A stretch of 64,000 nucleotides of DNA, from contig UBYX01000002.1 in the NCBI GenBank assembly GCA_900469955.1, positions 124,193 through 188,192 of the forward strand. The letters run 5' to 3'. The notes beneath the pieces are model-generated. The model saw nothing but the letters and a program-made list of their open reading frames with translations, made no database searches and was not told where the DNA came from. Of the stretch, positions 17,718-29,415 are shown piece by piece. The translations under genes and the position numbers were made by a program. Origin of the DNA: Hyphomicrobiales bacterium (GTDB lineage: Bacteria > Pseudomonadota > Alphaproteobacteria > Rhizobiales > Rhizobiaceae). The number at the start of each line of letters is the position of its first letter. The stretch's first letter is position 1.

Positions 17718-18539
17718 GTGAAACAGGCGTTTTTTGATTCCACGCTTCGTGAATTGCAGCTCTTTATCCGCTCGGCGCGTTTCTGGATGACCTTTTCGCT
17801 CGTCGTCCTCATCTTCGCGGTCAGCGGCCCCTACGGCACATTTGAACGCATGACCTTCGGCATCCGGCTTGGTTATTGGTTGATCGTGCATGCCGTCACG
17901 TGGGCGATCGCCATCAGCTTTTCGCTCGCCGCCGAAGTCCTGATGCGAGAACGGCTCGGCAACACGCTGCTGCGCATGATGATCGGCTCGCTCGTTGCGG
18001 CCTTGCCGATCGGCTTTGCGCTCGGTCTCGTCGATTTCGCATTTACGGGAGTCTGGGCAGAAACGGCCGACGGCTTTCGCCGTGCGCTGATGGCCCTTCC
18101 GCTCTGCGCCCTCTTCTGCCTGCTCACCTACACGGCGATGCATCGGCAGATCGCCGCAGCGGCTACGCCATCGGCACCATCGGAACTGTTACCCGACCGC
18201 CCCTCGGCTGCTAACCGTCAGCCGTCCGCCCCGGAGATCCTCAATCGCTTGAAACCGCAAAATCGTGGGCCACTCGTGCGCCTGTCCGTTGAGGATCATT
18301 ACACCGAGGTCGTCACCGTCCGCGGCCGCGAACTTATCCTCCTGCGCTTTGCGGACGCGCTGAAGGAACTCGGTGATACCCCCGGCCTGCAGGTCCACCG
18401 CTCGCACTGGGTGGCGGAAGCGCAAGTGGAAAAACTGAAGCGCGAGGGCGGCAAGCTGTACGTGATTACGAAAGACGGTGCCGAGATTCCCGTGAGCCGC
18501 ACTTACATAGACGCGGTGCGGGCCTGTTTTACATCCTGA
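17718..18539 (+). CDS. Membrane-anchored LytTR-domain transcriptional regulator
   Basis: A 273-residue protein. Residues 1-145 contain about four transmembrane helices with no recognisable kinase or receiver domain. A proline-rich linker leads to a C-terminal LytTR DNA-binding domain (RLSVEDHYTEVVTVRGRELIL, then LQVHRSHWVAEAQVEKL and VSRTYIDAV). LytTR domains bind through beta-strands. Here sensing is probably done by the membrane part. The start is a GTG with a weak ribosome site. The 3' end overlaps the convergent GT87 gene by 37 bp. The divergent DUF2306 gene is a candidate target. Confidence 0.88.
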   Translation: MKQAFFDSTLRELQLFIRSARFWMTFSLVVLIFAVSGPYGTFERMTFGIRLGYWLIVHAVTWAIAISFSLAAEVLMRERLGNTLLRMMIGSLVAALPIGFALGLVDFAFTGVWAETADGFRRALMALPLCALFCLLTYTAMHRQIAAAATPSAPSELLPDRPSAANRQPSAPEILNRLKPQNRGPLVRLSVEDHYTEVVTVRGRELILLRFADALKELGDTPGLQVHRSHWVAEAQVEKLKREGGKLYVITKDGAEIPVSRTYIDAVRACFTS

Positions 18540-19681
18540 AGGATGAGCACACCCCAGCCAGCGGCAAATACCAATGGCGCGACGGGCAATCCGCCTAGCG
18601 ACGCCAGCGGTCCGCTCAAGGGCAACGACGCAACCAAAAGATAGACTAGCCGCTCGCCTACGCCTGCAGGCCCCCGCTTATAGATCGACGCGCTCACGAC
18701 CACCAGTGCCCCAAGATCGTAGACCAATGAATAGGGTGAAATCATAAAGGTCGCAAACACCAGGCTGGCGGCCCGGTTGTGTGGGCTTCTGAGCTTGAAG
18801 GATGCCCATCCGAACAGGAGAAATGCCGCGAGGGCCACCGGCGCATGCCCGCGAAACGCAGCGGCGGCATCATATCCGAGACTGCGCAGCGCACCGAATG
18901 TGGAGAGCATCATATGAACGAAAATGCCTTCCCCTTCGTTCATCACCCACGTCTGGTAGGGCCAAGTCTGCTGCATATAGCCGATCCATGTCTCCAAGCC
19001 GAAAATCCAGGCGGACAGGAACACGGTCGACACGGTTGTCACGCCGGCGGACAGGAAAACCAGCCAGCGCCGTTCGACGAGCAGCAACAGGGGCAGAAGG
19101 ATGCCGAGCTGTGGCTTGACTGTCAGCAAGCCGATCGCGACGCCGGCCAGCAGCGGGCGGTTGTCGCGGAGCGAGAGCCCATAGAGCAGCATCGCCGCCG
19201 TCATAAAGCCGTTCTGAGCCGCGAGTACGTTGCACACGATGAACGGCAGGAGGAACAATACTGGAAATTCAGGATTTTGCCGCGCTAACAACGACAGTGC
19301 GTGCAGATAGATGAGCAGCGTCACCAGCAGAAAAACCACCATCGACACGCTGTAGGGAAGCCACCCAAACGGCCATATGAGAAGCAGGAAATGGGGCGGA
19401 TAGCTCCAGGTATGCCAAGGGAAATCCGCGCCGAAAGCTGCTGTCATATGAGGGAAATAGATATCTTGCCCCTGAAACAGTTCGCGGACGCCTCCTTCCA
19501 GTACAAGCCGGGAGGCAATCCAGTAATTGGAAAAATCACGATTAGTCCAGGCAAGGCTGCCCTTGTCGGTCAGGCCGAGGAAGATGGCGACCACAACAAC
19601 GACGGCGCAGAGGATTGCAGCAGCGGCTACCATGACTAGCGTCCGGCGCGAATCGGCAAATGTACCCATTGTCCTGCTCAT
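18503..19681 (-). CDS. GT87-family (DUF2029) mannosyltransferase-like membrane protein
   Basis: A 392-residue protein with about ten transmembrane segments. The first extracytoplasmic loop has NRDFSNYWIASRLVLEGG, typical of GT87/DUF2029 polyprenyl-phosphate-sugar-dependent transferases. Further family-like blocks are SYPPHFLLLIWPFGWLPY, QNGFMTAAMLLYGL and LLTVKPQLGILLPL. Actinobacterial relatives are mannosyltransferases; in rhizobia the acceptor is unknown. The start is uncertain among a GTG (19702) and ATGs at 19681 and 19669. The 3' end overlaps the LytTR gene on the opposite strand. Confidence 0.85.
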   Translation of the reverse strand: MSRTMGTFADSRRTLVMVAAAAILCAVVVVVAIFLGLTDKGSLAWTNRDFSNYWIASRLVLEGGVRELFQGQDIYFPHMTAAFGADFPWHTWSYPPHFLLLIWPFGWLPYSVSMVVFLLVTLLIYLHALSLLARQNPEFPVLFLLPFIVCNVLAAQNGFMTAAMLLYGLSLRDNRPLLAGVAIGLLTVKPQLGILLPLLLLVERRWLVFLSAGVTTVSTVFLSAWIFGLETWIGYMQQTWPYQTWVMNEGEGIFVHMMLSTFGALRSLGYDAAAAFRGHAPVALAAFLLFGWASFKLRSPHNRAASLVFATFMISPYSLVYDLGALVVVSASIYKRGPAGVGERLVYLLVASLPLSGPLASLGGLPVAPLVFAAGWGVLILQDVKQARTASM

Positions 19682-19946
19682 CCCGAGGCTTCCATCGAAC
19701 ACCTGTCCGTCTTTACGACAAAGGCCTGAATATTCCCTCTCTCGGATGCAAAGCTTTTAAACAGGATCGAGCGGGCATGACGCCAGTCACAGCAAATCTG
19801 TAAATTCGGAGAGATTCGGGGTTCCGTTCGGGGAAACATTTGCCTATAAGCCGCGTCTAGCCTGAAAAGACATGCGCGCGCGACCCGACCGGTGCCCTCC
19901 ACACCGTGCCGGTTTTTCGCGCAGGAAAAAAGCGGAAAGATACCCC

Positions 19947-23435
<3,489 letters not shown>

Positions 23436-23459
23436 ACGGCTCTGCTTTCGCTATCCGAT

Positions 23460-23486
23460 GGACGCCCTCTCCCTCGAAGGGCGTCC
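23460..23486 (+). terminator. Hairpin downstream of carB
   Basis: A perfect nine-base stem (GGACGCCCT/AGGGCGTCC) with a nine-base loop, 24 bases after the stop. There is no T-run, so termination is plausible but not certain. Confidence 0.5.
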
Positions 23487-23497
23487 ACTCATGTCTG

Positions 23498-23522
23498 TCA
23501 AAAAGCCTAGGAAAAGCTAGGC
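23498..23522 (-). terminator. Intrinsic terminator of the 37-codon gene
   Basis: On the minus strand GCCTAG-CTTTTC-CTAGGC is followed directly by TTTTTGAC. It lies 33 bases after the stop codon of the small membrane-peptide gene and opposes the carB transcript. Confidence 0.75.
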
Positions 23523-23554
23523 GCTCCGTCCTCTGATCGGCGCCACACCTCAAG

Positions 23555-23668
23555 CTACAAATAGTCTCGTATCAGCCGCCACGCCAGAAAAGCGACCGCG
23601 ATGATGGTCGCCCACATCACAAGCGAAATCAGTACCGAGACAATCAGATATCTCAGCCGCCTCGTCAT
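23555..23668 (-). CDS. Predicted 37-residue single-span membrane peptide
   Basis: An ATG preceded by GGAGGG at seven bases opens a 37-codon frame. It starts MTRRLRYL, runs through a ~22-residue hydrophobic helix (IVSVLISLVMWATIIAVAFLAW) and ends RLIRDYL. The positive residues at both ends and the single span suggest a small inner-membrane protein. An intrinsic terminator follows 33 bases after the stop, which supports an independent transcription unit. I do not recognise a family. It lies alone between carB and udgX, and its function is unknown. Confidence 0.6.
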   Translation of the reverse strand: MTRRLRYLIVSVLISLVMWATIIAVAFLAWRLIRDYL

Positions 23669-23880
23669 AGGCGAGCCCTCCAGAATCGACGCTGAAGGCA
23701 TTTAAGAACAAGCCGGCATCATGTCTTTGTTAGCCAATCATCAAGGTTGATGGCTTCTGAACAGCCGGGGTTCGTATCGTCACGCCTGCGCCAATCCCGC
23801 ACGTTTGTGATCCGTAAAACGACAATACCCCTATTTTGGACTTGTGGATAATCCCCCGGAAGATCGACTTGCCTACGCCC

Positions 23881-25374
23881 TTAAGCGAAGTTCGAGGGAC
23901 CGGAATGATATGCCGCATGGGTTCTGATGAGGCGTTGAATGGATCTCATATCTTCCCTGAAGCGGCTCAACTCTCTCGCCCTCTGGGCTTCATCCGGAAT
24001 CCGAAGCAGATAGGATGGATGCACGGTCACGAAGAGTATGCGCCCATCCGCCATTGCCATCGGCTCTCCGCGCACATCCTCGAGCTTCTGGCGCATATCC
24101 GTCAACGCGAAGAGAGCCGTTGCGCCCATCGCCACCACGAGCTTCGGCTTCACCAGTTCAAGCTCCTGCATCAGCCACCAGCGGCATTGCCTGATCTCGC
24201 CCATGTTCGGTTTCTGATGGATCCGCCGTTTACCCCGCGGCATGTATTTGAAGTGCTTGACGGCGTTGGTAATATAGAGAGAGCGCCGGTCGATGCCGAC
24301 TTCGGACAGCGTGTCGTTGAAGAGCTTTCCGGCCGGCCCCACGAACGGCTTGCCCGCAAGATCCTCCTGATCGCCCGGCTGTTCGCCGACGAACATAACC
24401 CTGGCGTCGGGTGGGCCATCCCCGAAAACCGTCTGGGTTGCCAGACAGTGGATATCGCAGCGCGTGCAGTGCCGTGCTTCCTGCTTGAGGGCCGAAAGGG
24501 TGCCGGCAGCAGGGGCCTGCGGCACCGGCACCCTCGCTGCTGCCTCCTGAATGCGGTGGTGAAAGGGCAACGGCTCGCTGGCCGCTCTTTTCCCCATCTC
24601 GATCACGCTCGCCTCCGCGTTGGCGATCAGATCCGGAATGAGCGCAGCTTCGGGCAGGTTCTTCCAGTATTTCTTCGGCATCTCCTTTGTCATCATCTTC
24701 ACCTTCAGCCGTGCCGGATTGAAGATAGACGCATAATAGGTGCGCCAAAGATCCTCGGTTTCATCTCTCAGATCAGGTTTTACCGCAGGCTCGTCGCAGG
24801 TCCTCAAAGTCTCCCCATCCCACGAGGCCGAGCCCTTCGGCGTGGCAATCAGCCAATCCATGTCCGTGAAGCGGCGCTGGAAGAAAGGCGCTACGCGCGC
24901 GAGGATGAAATGATCGGGTTCGAACCAGGAGAAGAATTGCCTGCGTCCTGCAGTCCCTTCCGGCAACGGCAACTCCTTGAAGCGAACGAAAGCGGTCATC
25001 TTGTGGTAGTCCCGCCCGACGGCCTTGGCCATGCGCTGCGCCGCGACGACGTCGGTATCGGATGCCATCTGCAGGAGATGCCGCCCATGCATCAGTCGGA
25101 AGAGCAAGCGGTAGAGCAGAGCAAAACGTGTCGGATCGGAATGACAGATCACGGCCCCGGCCAGCCGGATGAAGGCCGGCGGCACGGAGAGCGGCGGATG
25201 TGCCTCATGAGGCGGCGGCAGGTTGTTGTCGTCGAACCCGAACAGGCTGTCGGCGTCGTCCATGGTCCGCCATTCGATGACATCGGGCACGATACCCGCC
25301 ATCAGATATGCTCGGGCCGCGTCGCGCCATTCGGTAAGGTCTCCCCTGCCCCTGAGCGAATAGCGGTACATCAT
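23881..25374 (-). CDS. udgX: DUF4130-UdgX fusion: uracil-DNA glycosylase X family protein
   Basis: A 497-residue two-domain protein. Residues about 1-250 match the DUF4130 (TIGR03915-type) DNA-metabolism domain. Residues about 285-490 are a family 4-like uracil-DNA glycosylase. Cysteines around residue 300 (ARHCTRCDIHCLAT) fit part of the iron-sulfur site. GEQPGDQED is motif 1 and VHPSYLLR is motif 2. Between them lies the UdgX-specific insertion KRRIH, whose His in mycobacterial UdgX becomes covalently linked to the abasic sugar after uracil excision. The ATG overlaps the radical SAM stop by four bases (ATGA), so translation is coupled. It is controlled by the LexA-box promoter upstream of the radical SAM gene. 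Confidence 0.93.
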   Translation of the reverse strand: MMYRYSLRGRGDLTEWRDAARAYLMAGIVPDVIEWRTMDDADSLFGFDDNNLPPPHEAHPPLSVPPAFIRLAGAVICHSDPTRFALLYRLLFRLMHGRHLLQMASDTDVVAAQRMAKAVGRDYHKMTAFVRFKELPLPEGTAGRRQFFSWFEPDHFILARVAPFFQRRFTDMDWLIATPKGSASWDGETLRTCDEPAVKPDLRDETEDLWRTYYASIFNPARLKVKMMTKEMPKKYWKNLPEAALIPDLIANAEASVIEMGKRAASEPLPFHHRIQEAAARVPVPQAPAAGTLSALKQEARHCTRCDIHCLATQTVFGDGPPDARVMFVGEQPGDQEDLAGKPFVGPAGKLFNDTLSEVGIDRRSLYITNAVKHFKYMPRGKRRIHQKPNMGEIRQCRWWLMQELELVKPKLVVAMGATALFALTDMRQKLEDVRGEPMAMADGRILFVTVHPSYLLRIPDEAQRARELSRFREDMRSIQRLIRTHAAYHSGPSNFA

Positions 25375-26603
25375 AGAAGCGAAAGCTGTTCCGGCTTCGG
25401 CTGGAACATGGCAGCAAGGTCGGACCGGTCGACAAGTCGATGCGGTGTCCAGCCCTCGCAGGCAATAAACGGCTGGACCTTCTTCAACGATACGCCGAGC
25501 CGCTTGAGATCATCGAGCCTCAGCCGCCGGAAGCGTCGAGCCGAGAGAATTCCCTTCACGGTCTTGGTGCCGAACCCCGGCACCCGCAGCAGCCGTTCTT
25601 TGTCCGCTCTGTTCACGTCGACGGGAAACTGCTCCCGGTGCCCCAATGCCCAGGCAAGCTTGGGATCGAGATCGAGATCGAGCATGCCGCCTGGCCGGGT
25701 TGCGGTAATCTCACCAATTTCGAACCCATAGAAGCGGTAGAGCCAGTCTGCCTGGTAAAGCCGATGCTCACGCATCAGCGGCGGCTTGATGAGCGGCAGG
25801 TTCCTGGACGAGTCGGGGATGGGGCTGAATGCCGAGTAATAGACGCGCTTCAGACCGTAGCTTCCGTAGAGCCGGGCGCTCGTGCCGAGGATCGTCGCAT
25901 CGCTGGCGCCATCGGCACCAACGATCATCTGCGTGCTCTGCCCGGCCGGAGCAAACTTCTTCCTCCGCTTCGATTGCAGCGTAGGCTCGGCCATTTCCTC
26001 GATCTTGAGACGGAGATTGCCCATCGACTGCCGGATCCCATCCGGCCGCTTCTCCGGCGCGAACTTGGCAATGCCGTTATCGGTGGGCAGCTCGATATTG
26101 ATCGACAAGCGGTCGGCGTAAAGCCCGGCTTCCTCGATTAAGGAAGCAGAGGCCTCCGGAATGGTCTTCAGGTGGATGTAACCCCGGAAATTATGCGTCG
26201 TCCTCAACTCGCGGGCAATCAGCACCATTTCCTCCATGGTGTGATCCGAGGAGCGTATGATTCCCGAAGATAGGAACAGGCCTTCGATATAATTCCGCCT
26301 ATAGAATTCCAGCGTCAGCCAGATCACCTCCTGCGGTGTAAATCGGGCCCTTTCGACATTGCTGGAGGAGCGATTGACGCAATAGGCGCAGTCATAGATG
26401 CAGAAATTCGTCAGCAGGATCTTGAGAAGGGAAATGCAGCGGCCATCGGGGGCATACGCATGACAGATCCCCGAGCCTTCCGTCGATCCTAGCCCTCCCG
26501 AGGCGGAAGAGTCCCTTTTAACAGTTCCGCTGGAAGCGCAGGAAGCATCGTATTTCGCGGCATCCGAGAGAATTGCCAACCGTTCTTTTAGCGACTTCTT
26601 CAT
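25371..26603 (-). CDS. Putative DNA modification/repair radical SAM protein (TIGR03916-type)
   Basis: A 410-residue protein. The radical SAM CxxxCxxC cluster is C68-IYD-C72-AY-C75. Additional conserved-looking cysteines precede it (DASCASSG, GICHAYAPDGRC). The C-terminal third holds a helix-hairpin-helix (LLRVPGFGTKTVKGIL), implying DNA contact. It pairs with UdgX in many bacteria and the pair is predicted to act on damaged or modified DNA, but I know of no demonstrated reaction. The ATG (MKKSLKERLAILSDAAKYDAS) matches the family start. No Shine-Dalgarno sequence precedes it, and the predicted transcription start is only about two bases upstream, so the mRNA is probably leaderless. Confidence 0.92.
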   Translation of the reverse strand: MKKSLKERLAILSDAAKYDASCASSGTVKRDSSASGGLGSTEGSGICHAYAPDGRCISLLKILLTNFCIYDCAYCVNRSSSNVERARFTPQEVIWLTLEFYRRNYIEGLFLSSGIIRSSDHTMEEMVLIARELRTTHNFRGYIHLKTIPEASASLIEEAGLYADRLSINIELPTDNGIAKFAPEKRPDGIRQSMGNLRLKIEEMAEPTLQSKRRKKFAPAGQSTQMIVGADGASDATILGTSARLYGSYGLKRVYYSAFSPIPDSSRNLPLIKPPLMREHRLYQADWLYRFYGFEIGEITATRPGGMLDLDLDPKLAWALGHREQFPVDVNRADKERLLRVPGFGTKTVKGILSARRFRRLRLDDLKRLGVSLKKVQPFIACEGWTPHRLVDRSDLAAMFQPKPEQLSLL

Positions 26604-26608
26604 TACGT

Positions 26609-26640
26609 GTTCTTTATTTGTTCCGATTGAGGAAGTCAAG
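26609..26640 (-). promoter_or_regulatory. SOS promoter: CTTGAC -35 and LexA box overlapping the -10
   Basis: On the minus strand a perfect CTTGAC (26640-26635) is followed after 17 bp by ATAAAG (26617-26612). The sequence GAAC-N7-GAAC (26623-26609) covers that -10. GAAC/GTTC-N7-GAAC/GTTC direct repeats are the established alphaproteobacterial LexA box. The predicted start, about seven bases past the -10, is near 26605, two bases before the radical SAM ATG. Confidence 0.85.
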
Positions 26641-26765
26641 ACGTTGACAAATGGGTGGGCTTCACCTCTCATGAGGAGGCTTGGGTCCCTCCCGACAGAG
26701 CTTCGAAATTTCTAGCGTTCGTTGTCAAAGTTCTGTTATAGTGAACCAAATTTTGATCTTACGAT

Positions 26766-26801
26766 GGTTCCGAAGTTTTACTCCGGAACCTGTTTCTTTT
26801 T
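26766..26801 (+). terminator. Intrinsic terminator inside the greA leader
   Basis: GGTTCCG pairs with CGGAACC across an 11-base loop and is followed by TGTTTCTTTTTG. It is 42 bases upstream of the greA ATG and oriented toward it. A TATAGT -10-like element at 26737-26742 (with a poor -35) would give a terminated leader RNA of roughly 50 nt. Confidence 0.75.
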
Positions 26802-26843
26802 GTGTTCGCGGCATCCGCGGACATGAGTCTGAAGGACAGTGAA

Positions 26844-27320
26844 ATGGTTGATAAGGTACCGATGACGCCGAACGGTTTTGCCAAGCTGCAGGAAGAACTG
26901 CGCTGGCGCCAGCAGGAGGAGCGTCCCCGTATCATCGAGGCGATTGCGGAGGCCCGCGCCCACGGCGATCTTTCGGAAAATGCCGAATACCATGCCGCCA
27001 AAGAGGCCCAGAGCCACAACGAAGGCCGGATCACCGAGCTTGAGGACCTGACGGCGCGCGCCGAGATCATCGACCTCACCAAGATGTCCGGCTCGAAGAT
27101 CAAGTTCGGCGCCACCGTCAAGCTCGTCGACGAGGATACCGACGAGGAGAAGACCTACCAGATCGTTGGCGATCAGGAGGCCGATGTGAAGGCAGGCCGC
27201 ATTTCCATCTCTTCCCCGATTGCCCGCGCGATGATCGGCAAGGAAGCCGGCGAATCGATCGAAGTTGTCGCGCCAGGCGGCTCCAAGGCCTACGAGATCC
27301 TGTCCGTTTCCTGGGGCTGA
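26844..27320 (+). CDS. greA: Transcription elongation factor GreA
   Basis: A 158-residue GreA: N-terminal coiled coil beginning [18 protein letters not shown], with the acidic tip region ([15 protein letters not shown]) that enters the polymerase secondary channel to stimulate transcript cleavage. The C-terminal FKBP-like domain ends around [21 protein letters not shown]. The start is the ATG with AAGGA eight bases upstream, not two earlier in-frame ATGs. lpsB begins at the base after its stop codon, so the two genes are translationally coupled. An intrinsic terminator lies in the leader. Confidence 0.97.
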   Translation: MVDKVPMTPNGFAKLQEELRWRQQEERPRIIEAIAEARAHGDLSENAEYHAAKEAQSHNEGRITELEDLTARAEIIDLTKMSGSKIKFGATVKLVDEDTDEEKTYQIVGDQEADVKAGRISISSPIARAMIGKEAGESIEVVAPGGSKAYEILSVSWG

Positions 27321-28409
27321 TTGTCCGTGGGGAAAAACGGCGGTCCCGCCATTGTCGACATCCGTGACGTCGAAGTTGTCGCGCCGAATTTCAAGCGGCG
27401 GCTCTCCGGCGTCACCTCGACGATCGTCCAGCTCGTGCCCGTACAGAGATCGCTCCGCCAGAAGGTGGCGACGCTGGGGCCGGGATTGCCTGCCGATCTT
27501 CCTCACATTCGTTACCGCGATCTTTGGGCGCTCTGGGTTCCTCCGCGCGGCAAGCGGTGCCGCGTCTGGCATGCCCGCCGCAACATCGAGATGCTGCCGG
27601 CCATCCTGATGCGGGATATGCTTCGCATGCCGCTGAAGATCGTCTTTACATCCGCCTCGCAGCGACGCCACACCGGCTGGACCAAGTGGCTGATCTCGAA
27701 GATGGATGCCGTCATCGCGACCAGCAATAAGACGGCTGATTATCTTGCCGTACCGAATACGGTGATCCTGCACGGCATCGACACCGATCGTTTCTCGCCG
27801 CCTGCCGAAAAGGCCGAGGCGAAACGCGCCCGAGGTTTGGACCCGATGAAAAAATTCGTCGGCTGTTTCGGACGTGTGCGGCACCAGAAGGGCACCGATG
27901 TTTTCGTCGATTCGATGATCCGCCTGCTGCCGGGTCGGCCCGACTGGGCGGCGGTGGTTGCCGGACGTGCTACCGGCCCACATGTGGATTTTGAAAACGG
28001 CCTGAAGGCAAAGGTGGCCGCGGCAGGTCTCGCCGACCGCATCCTCTTCGTTGGCGAGCACACTGATATCAACGAGTGGTATCGGGCGCTCGATCTCTTC
28101 GTCGCGCCGCAGCGCTGGGAAGGGTTCGGGCTCACCCCCCTTGAAGCCATGGCGACGGCCCTGCCCGTCATCGCCACCGATGTCGGCGCCTTTCCGGAGC
28201 TTCTGGTGACAGGCGATCAGGAGACCGGCGTGATCATCGCGGGCGGCAGCGTCGATGCGATGACCGAAGCCGCCGCCGCCTTCATGGATAACGAAAGCCG
28301 CAGACAGGCGGCCGCTGCCCACTCGCGGGCGCATGCTTTGGAAAACTTCAGCATCGAGGGCGAGGCAAAACGCCTCGGCAACATCTACCGGATCACGGCT
28401 TCTGCCTGA
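27321..28409 (+). CDS. lpsB: LPS core glycosyltransferase LpsB (GT4)
   Basis: A 362-residue GT-B fold glycosyltransferase family 4 enzyme. VVAPNFKRRLSGVTSTIVQL near the N-terminus is typical of rhizobial LpsB/LpcC. The C-terminal domain has GCFGRVRHQKGTDVFV and the EX7E nucleotide-sugar motif WEGFGLTPLEAMATALPVIA. In S. meliloti and R. leguminosarum these proteins add an inner-core sugar (mannosyltransferase activity reported for LpcC/LpsB). The start is either TTG directly after the greA TGA or GTG six bases on. The 3' end overlaps the opposing glycosyltransferase by 17 bp. Confidence 0.93.
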   Translation: MSVGKNGGPAIVDIRDVEVVAPNFKRRLSGVTSTIVQLVPVQRSLRQKVATLGPGLPADLPHIRYRDLWALWVPPRGKRCRVWHARRNIEMLPAILMRDMLRMPLKIVFTSASQRRHTGWTKWLISKMDAVIATSNKTADYLAVPNTVILHGIDTDRFSPPAEKAEAKRARGLDPMKKFVGCFGRVRHQKGTDVFVDSMIRLLPGRPDWAAVVAGRATGPHVDFENGLKAKVAAAGLADRILFVGEHTDINEWYRALDLFVAPQRWEGFGLTPLEAMATALPVIATDVGAFPELLVTGDQETGVIIAGGSVDAMTEAAAAFMDNESRRQAAAAHSRAHALENFSIEGEAKRLGNIYRITASA

Positions 28410-29415
28410 AAAGCTCAAGATAGGTGTCGGTGATCGCTTCTTCGGAGAACCGTTCGGTCAGCGTCCTGGAGGCGCCCCGAACAAGGTTGGCCGCGAGTTC
28501 CTTGTCATCGAGAACCTGGGAAATGGCACGAGCCACGCCCTTCACATCGTCTATGTCGACCAGCAGACCGCTCTCGCCGTCGCGGATACACCAGCTCGGC
28601 CCTTCCGCACGGGTGGCGACGATCGGCCGCTTCTGGGCCCATACCTCGAAAATGACATTTCCCAGGGGCTCGTGGCTGGACGGCATGGCAAAGACGTCCG
28701 CCGCAGCGACGTAGGGCCGCGTATCGGTCTGCCAGCCGAGGAAGCGCACCCGCTCCGTCATTCCACATTCCCGGACAAGCGCCTGAAGCGCCTCTCCTTC
28801 CTCACCCTCCCCTGCAAGCCATAACCAGACGTCCGGCAAGGTCGCAAGCGCCGCGATCAGCGTATGGAATCCCTTCCGCTTCACGAAACGCCCCATGGCC
28901 ATGACAAGCGGAACACCTTCGGGCGTATTCACCGCGGACCGGGCAATCGGGGCTACGGCTTGAGTATTGGTGAAGTTGGCAATGACCTCGATCCGGCGCG
29001 TCCAGCCAAGGCCCCGCACGTGGTCGGCCATCGCCGGCGTCAGGCAGACGATCACATCCGTATTGCGAAAATAGCTGAGCCTCTTCGGATAATCCCCGAG
29101 GCGCGAAATCTTGATGCAGCCGGGATAGGCCGGCAGGAGTTCGCTCCCGCGGGTGCCCCAGGCCATCAGCGCATCCGGCTTCTCACGCTCGGCCAGCCGC
29201 TTTGCCTTCAAGGGCAGCAGAAACCGATCGAGGGAGACATTGCGGAAGTTGCTTTCGGTGATCGTGACGACGTTTTCGATATCCTTTCGCCAGCTCCGCC
29301 CGGGGCGGATGATCGCGCGCTGTTCGACGCCGCGGCGTGCCAGCGCGTTGGCGAGGTGCGTGAAAAAACGTTCGAGGCCGCCCTCCTTGCCGAAATGATA
29401 GTGATGGACCTTCAT
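28393..29415 (-). CDS. lpsE: LPS core glycosyltransferase, GT4 family (LpsE-like)
   Basis: A 340-residue GT4 enzyme. It starts MKVHHYHFGKEGGLERFFTH, has the core KISRLGDYPKRLSYFRN, and carries the donor-binding region MAMGRFVKRKGFHTLI and the EX7E-like SSHEPLGNVIFEVWA. It is clearly paralogous to the next upstream gene, which shares the same blocks. Its ATG overlaps the preceding stop by four bases. By position (opposite lpsB) and type it corresponds to lpsE of the rhizobial lpsBEDC cluster, so it probably extends the LPS core. The assignment between lpsE and lpsD rests on gene order only. Confidence 0.85.
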   Translation of the reverse strand: MKVHHYHFGKEGGLERFFTHLANALARRGVEQRAIIRPGRSWRKDIENVVTITESNFRNVSLDRFLLPLKAKRLAEREKPDALMAWGTRGSELLPAYPGCIKISRLGDYPKRLSYFRNTDVIVCLTPAMADHVRGLGWTRRIEVIANFTNTQAVAPIARSAVNTPEGVPLVMAMGRFVKRKGFHTLIAALATLPDVWLWLAGEGEEGEALQALVRECGMTERVRFLGWQTDTRPYVAAADVFAMPSSHEPLGNVIFEVWAQKRPIVATRAEGPSWCIRDGESGLLVDIDDVKGVARAISQVLDDKELAANLVRGASRTLTERFSEEAITDTYLELFRQKP

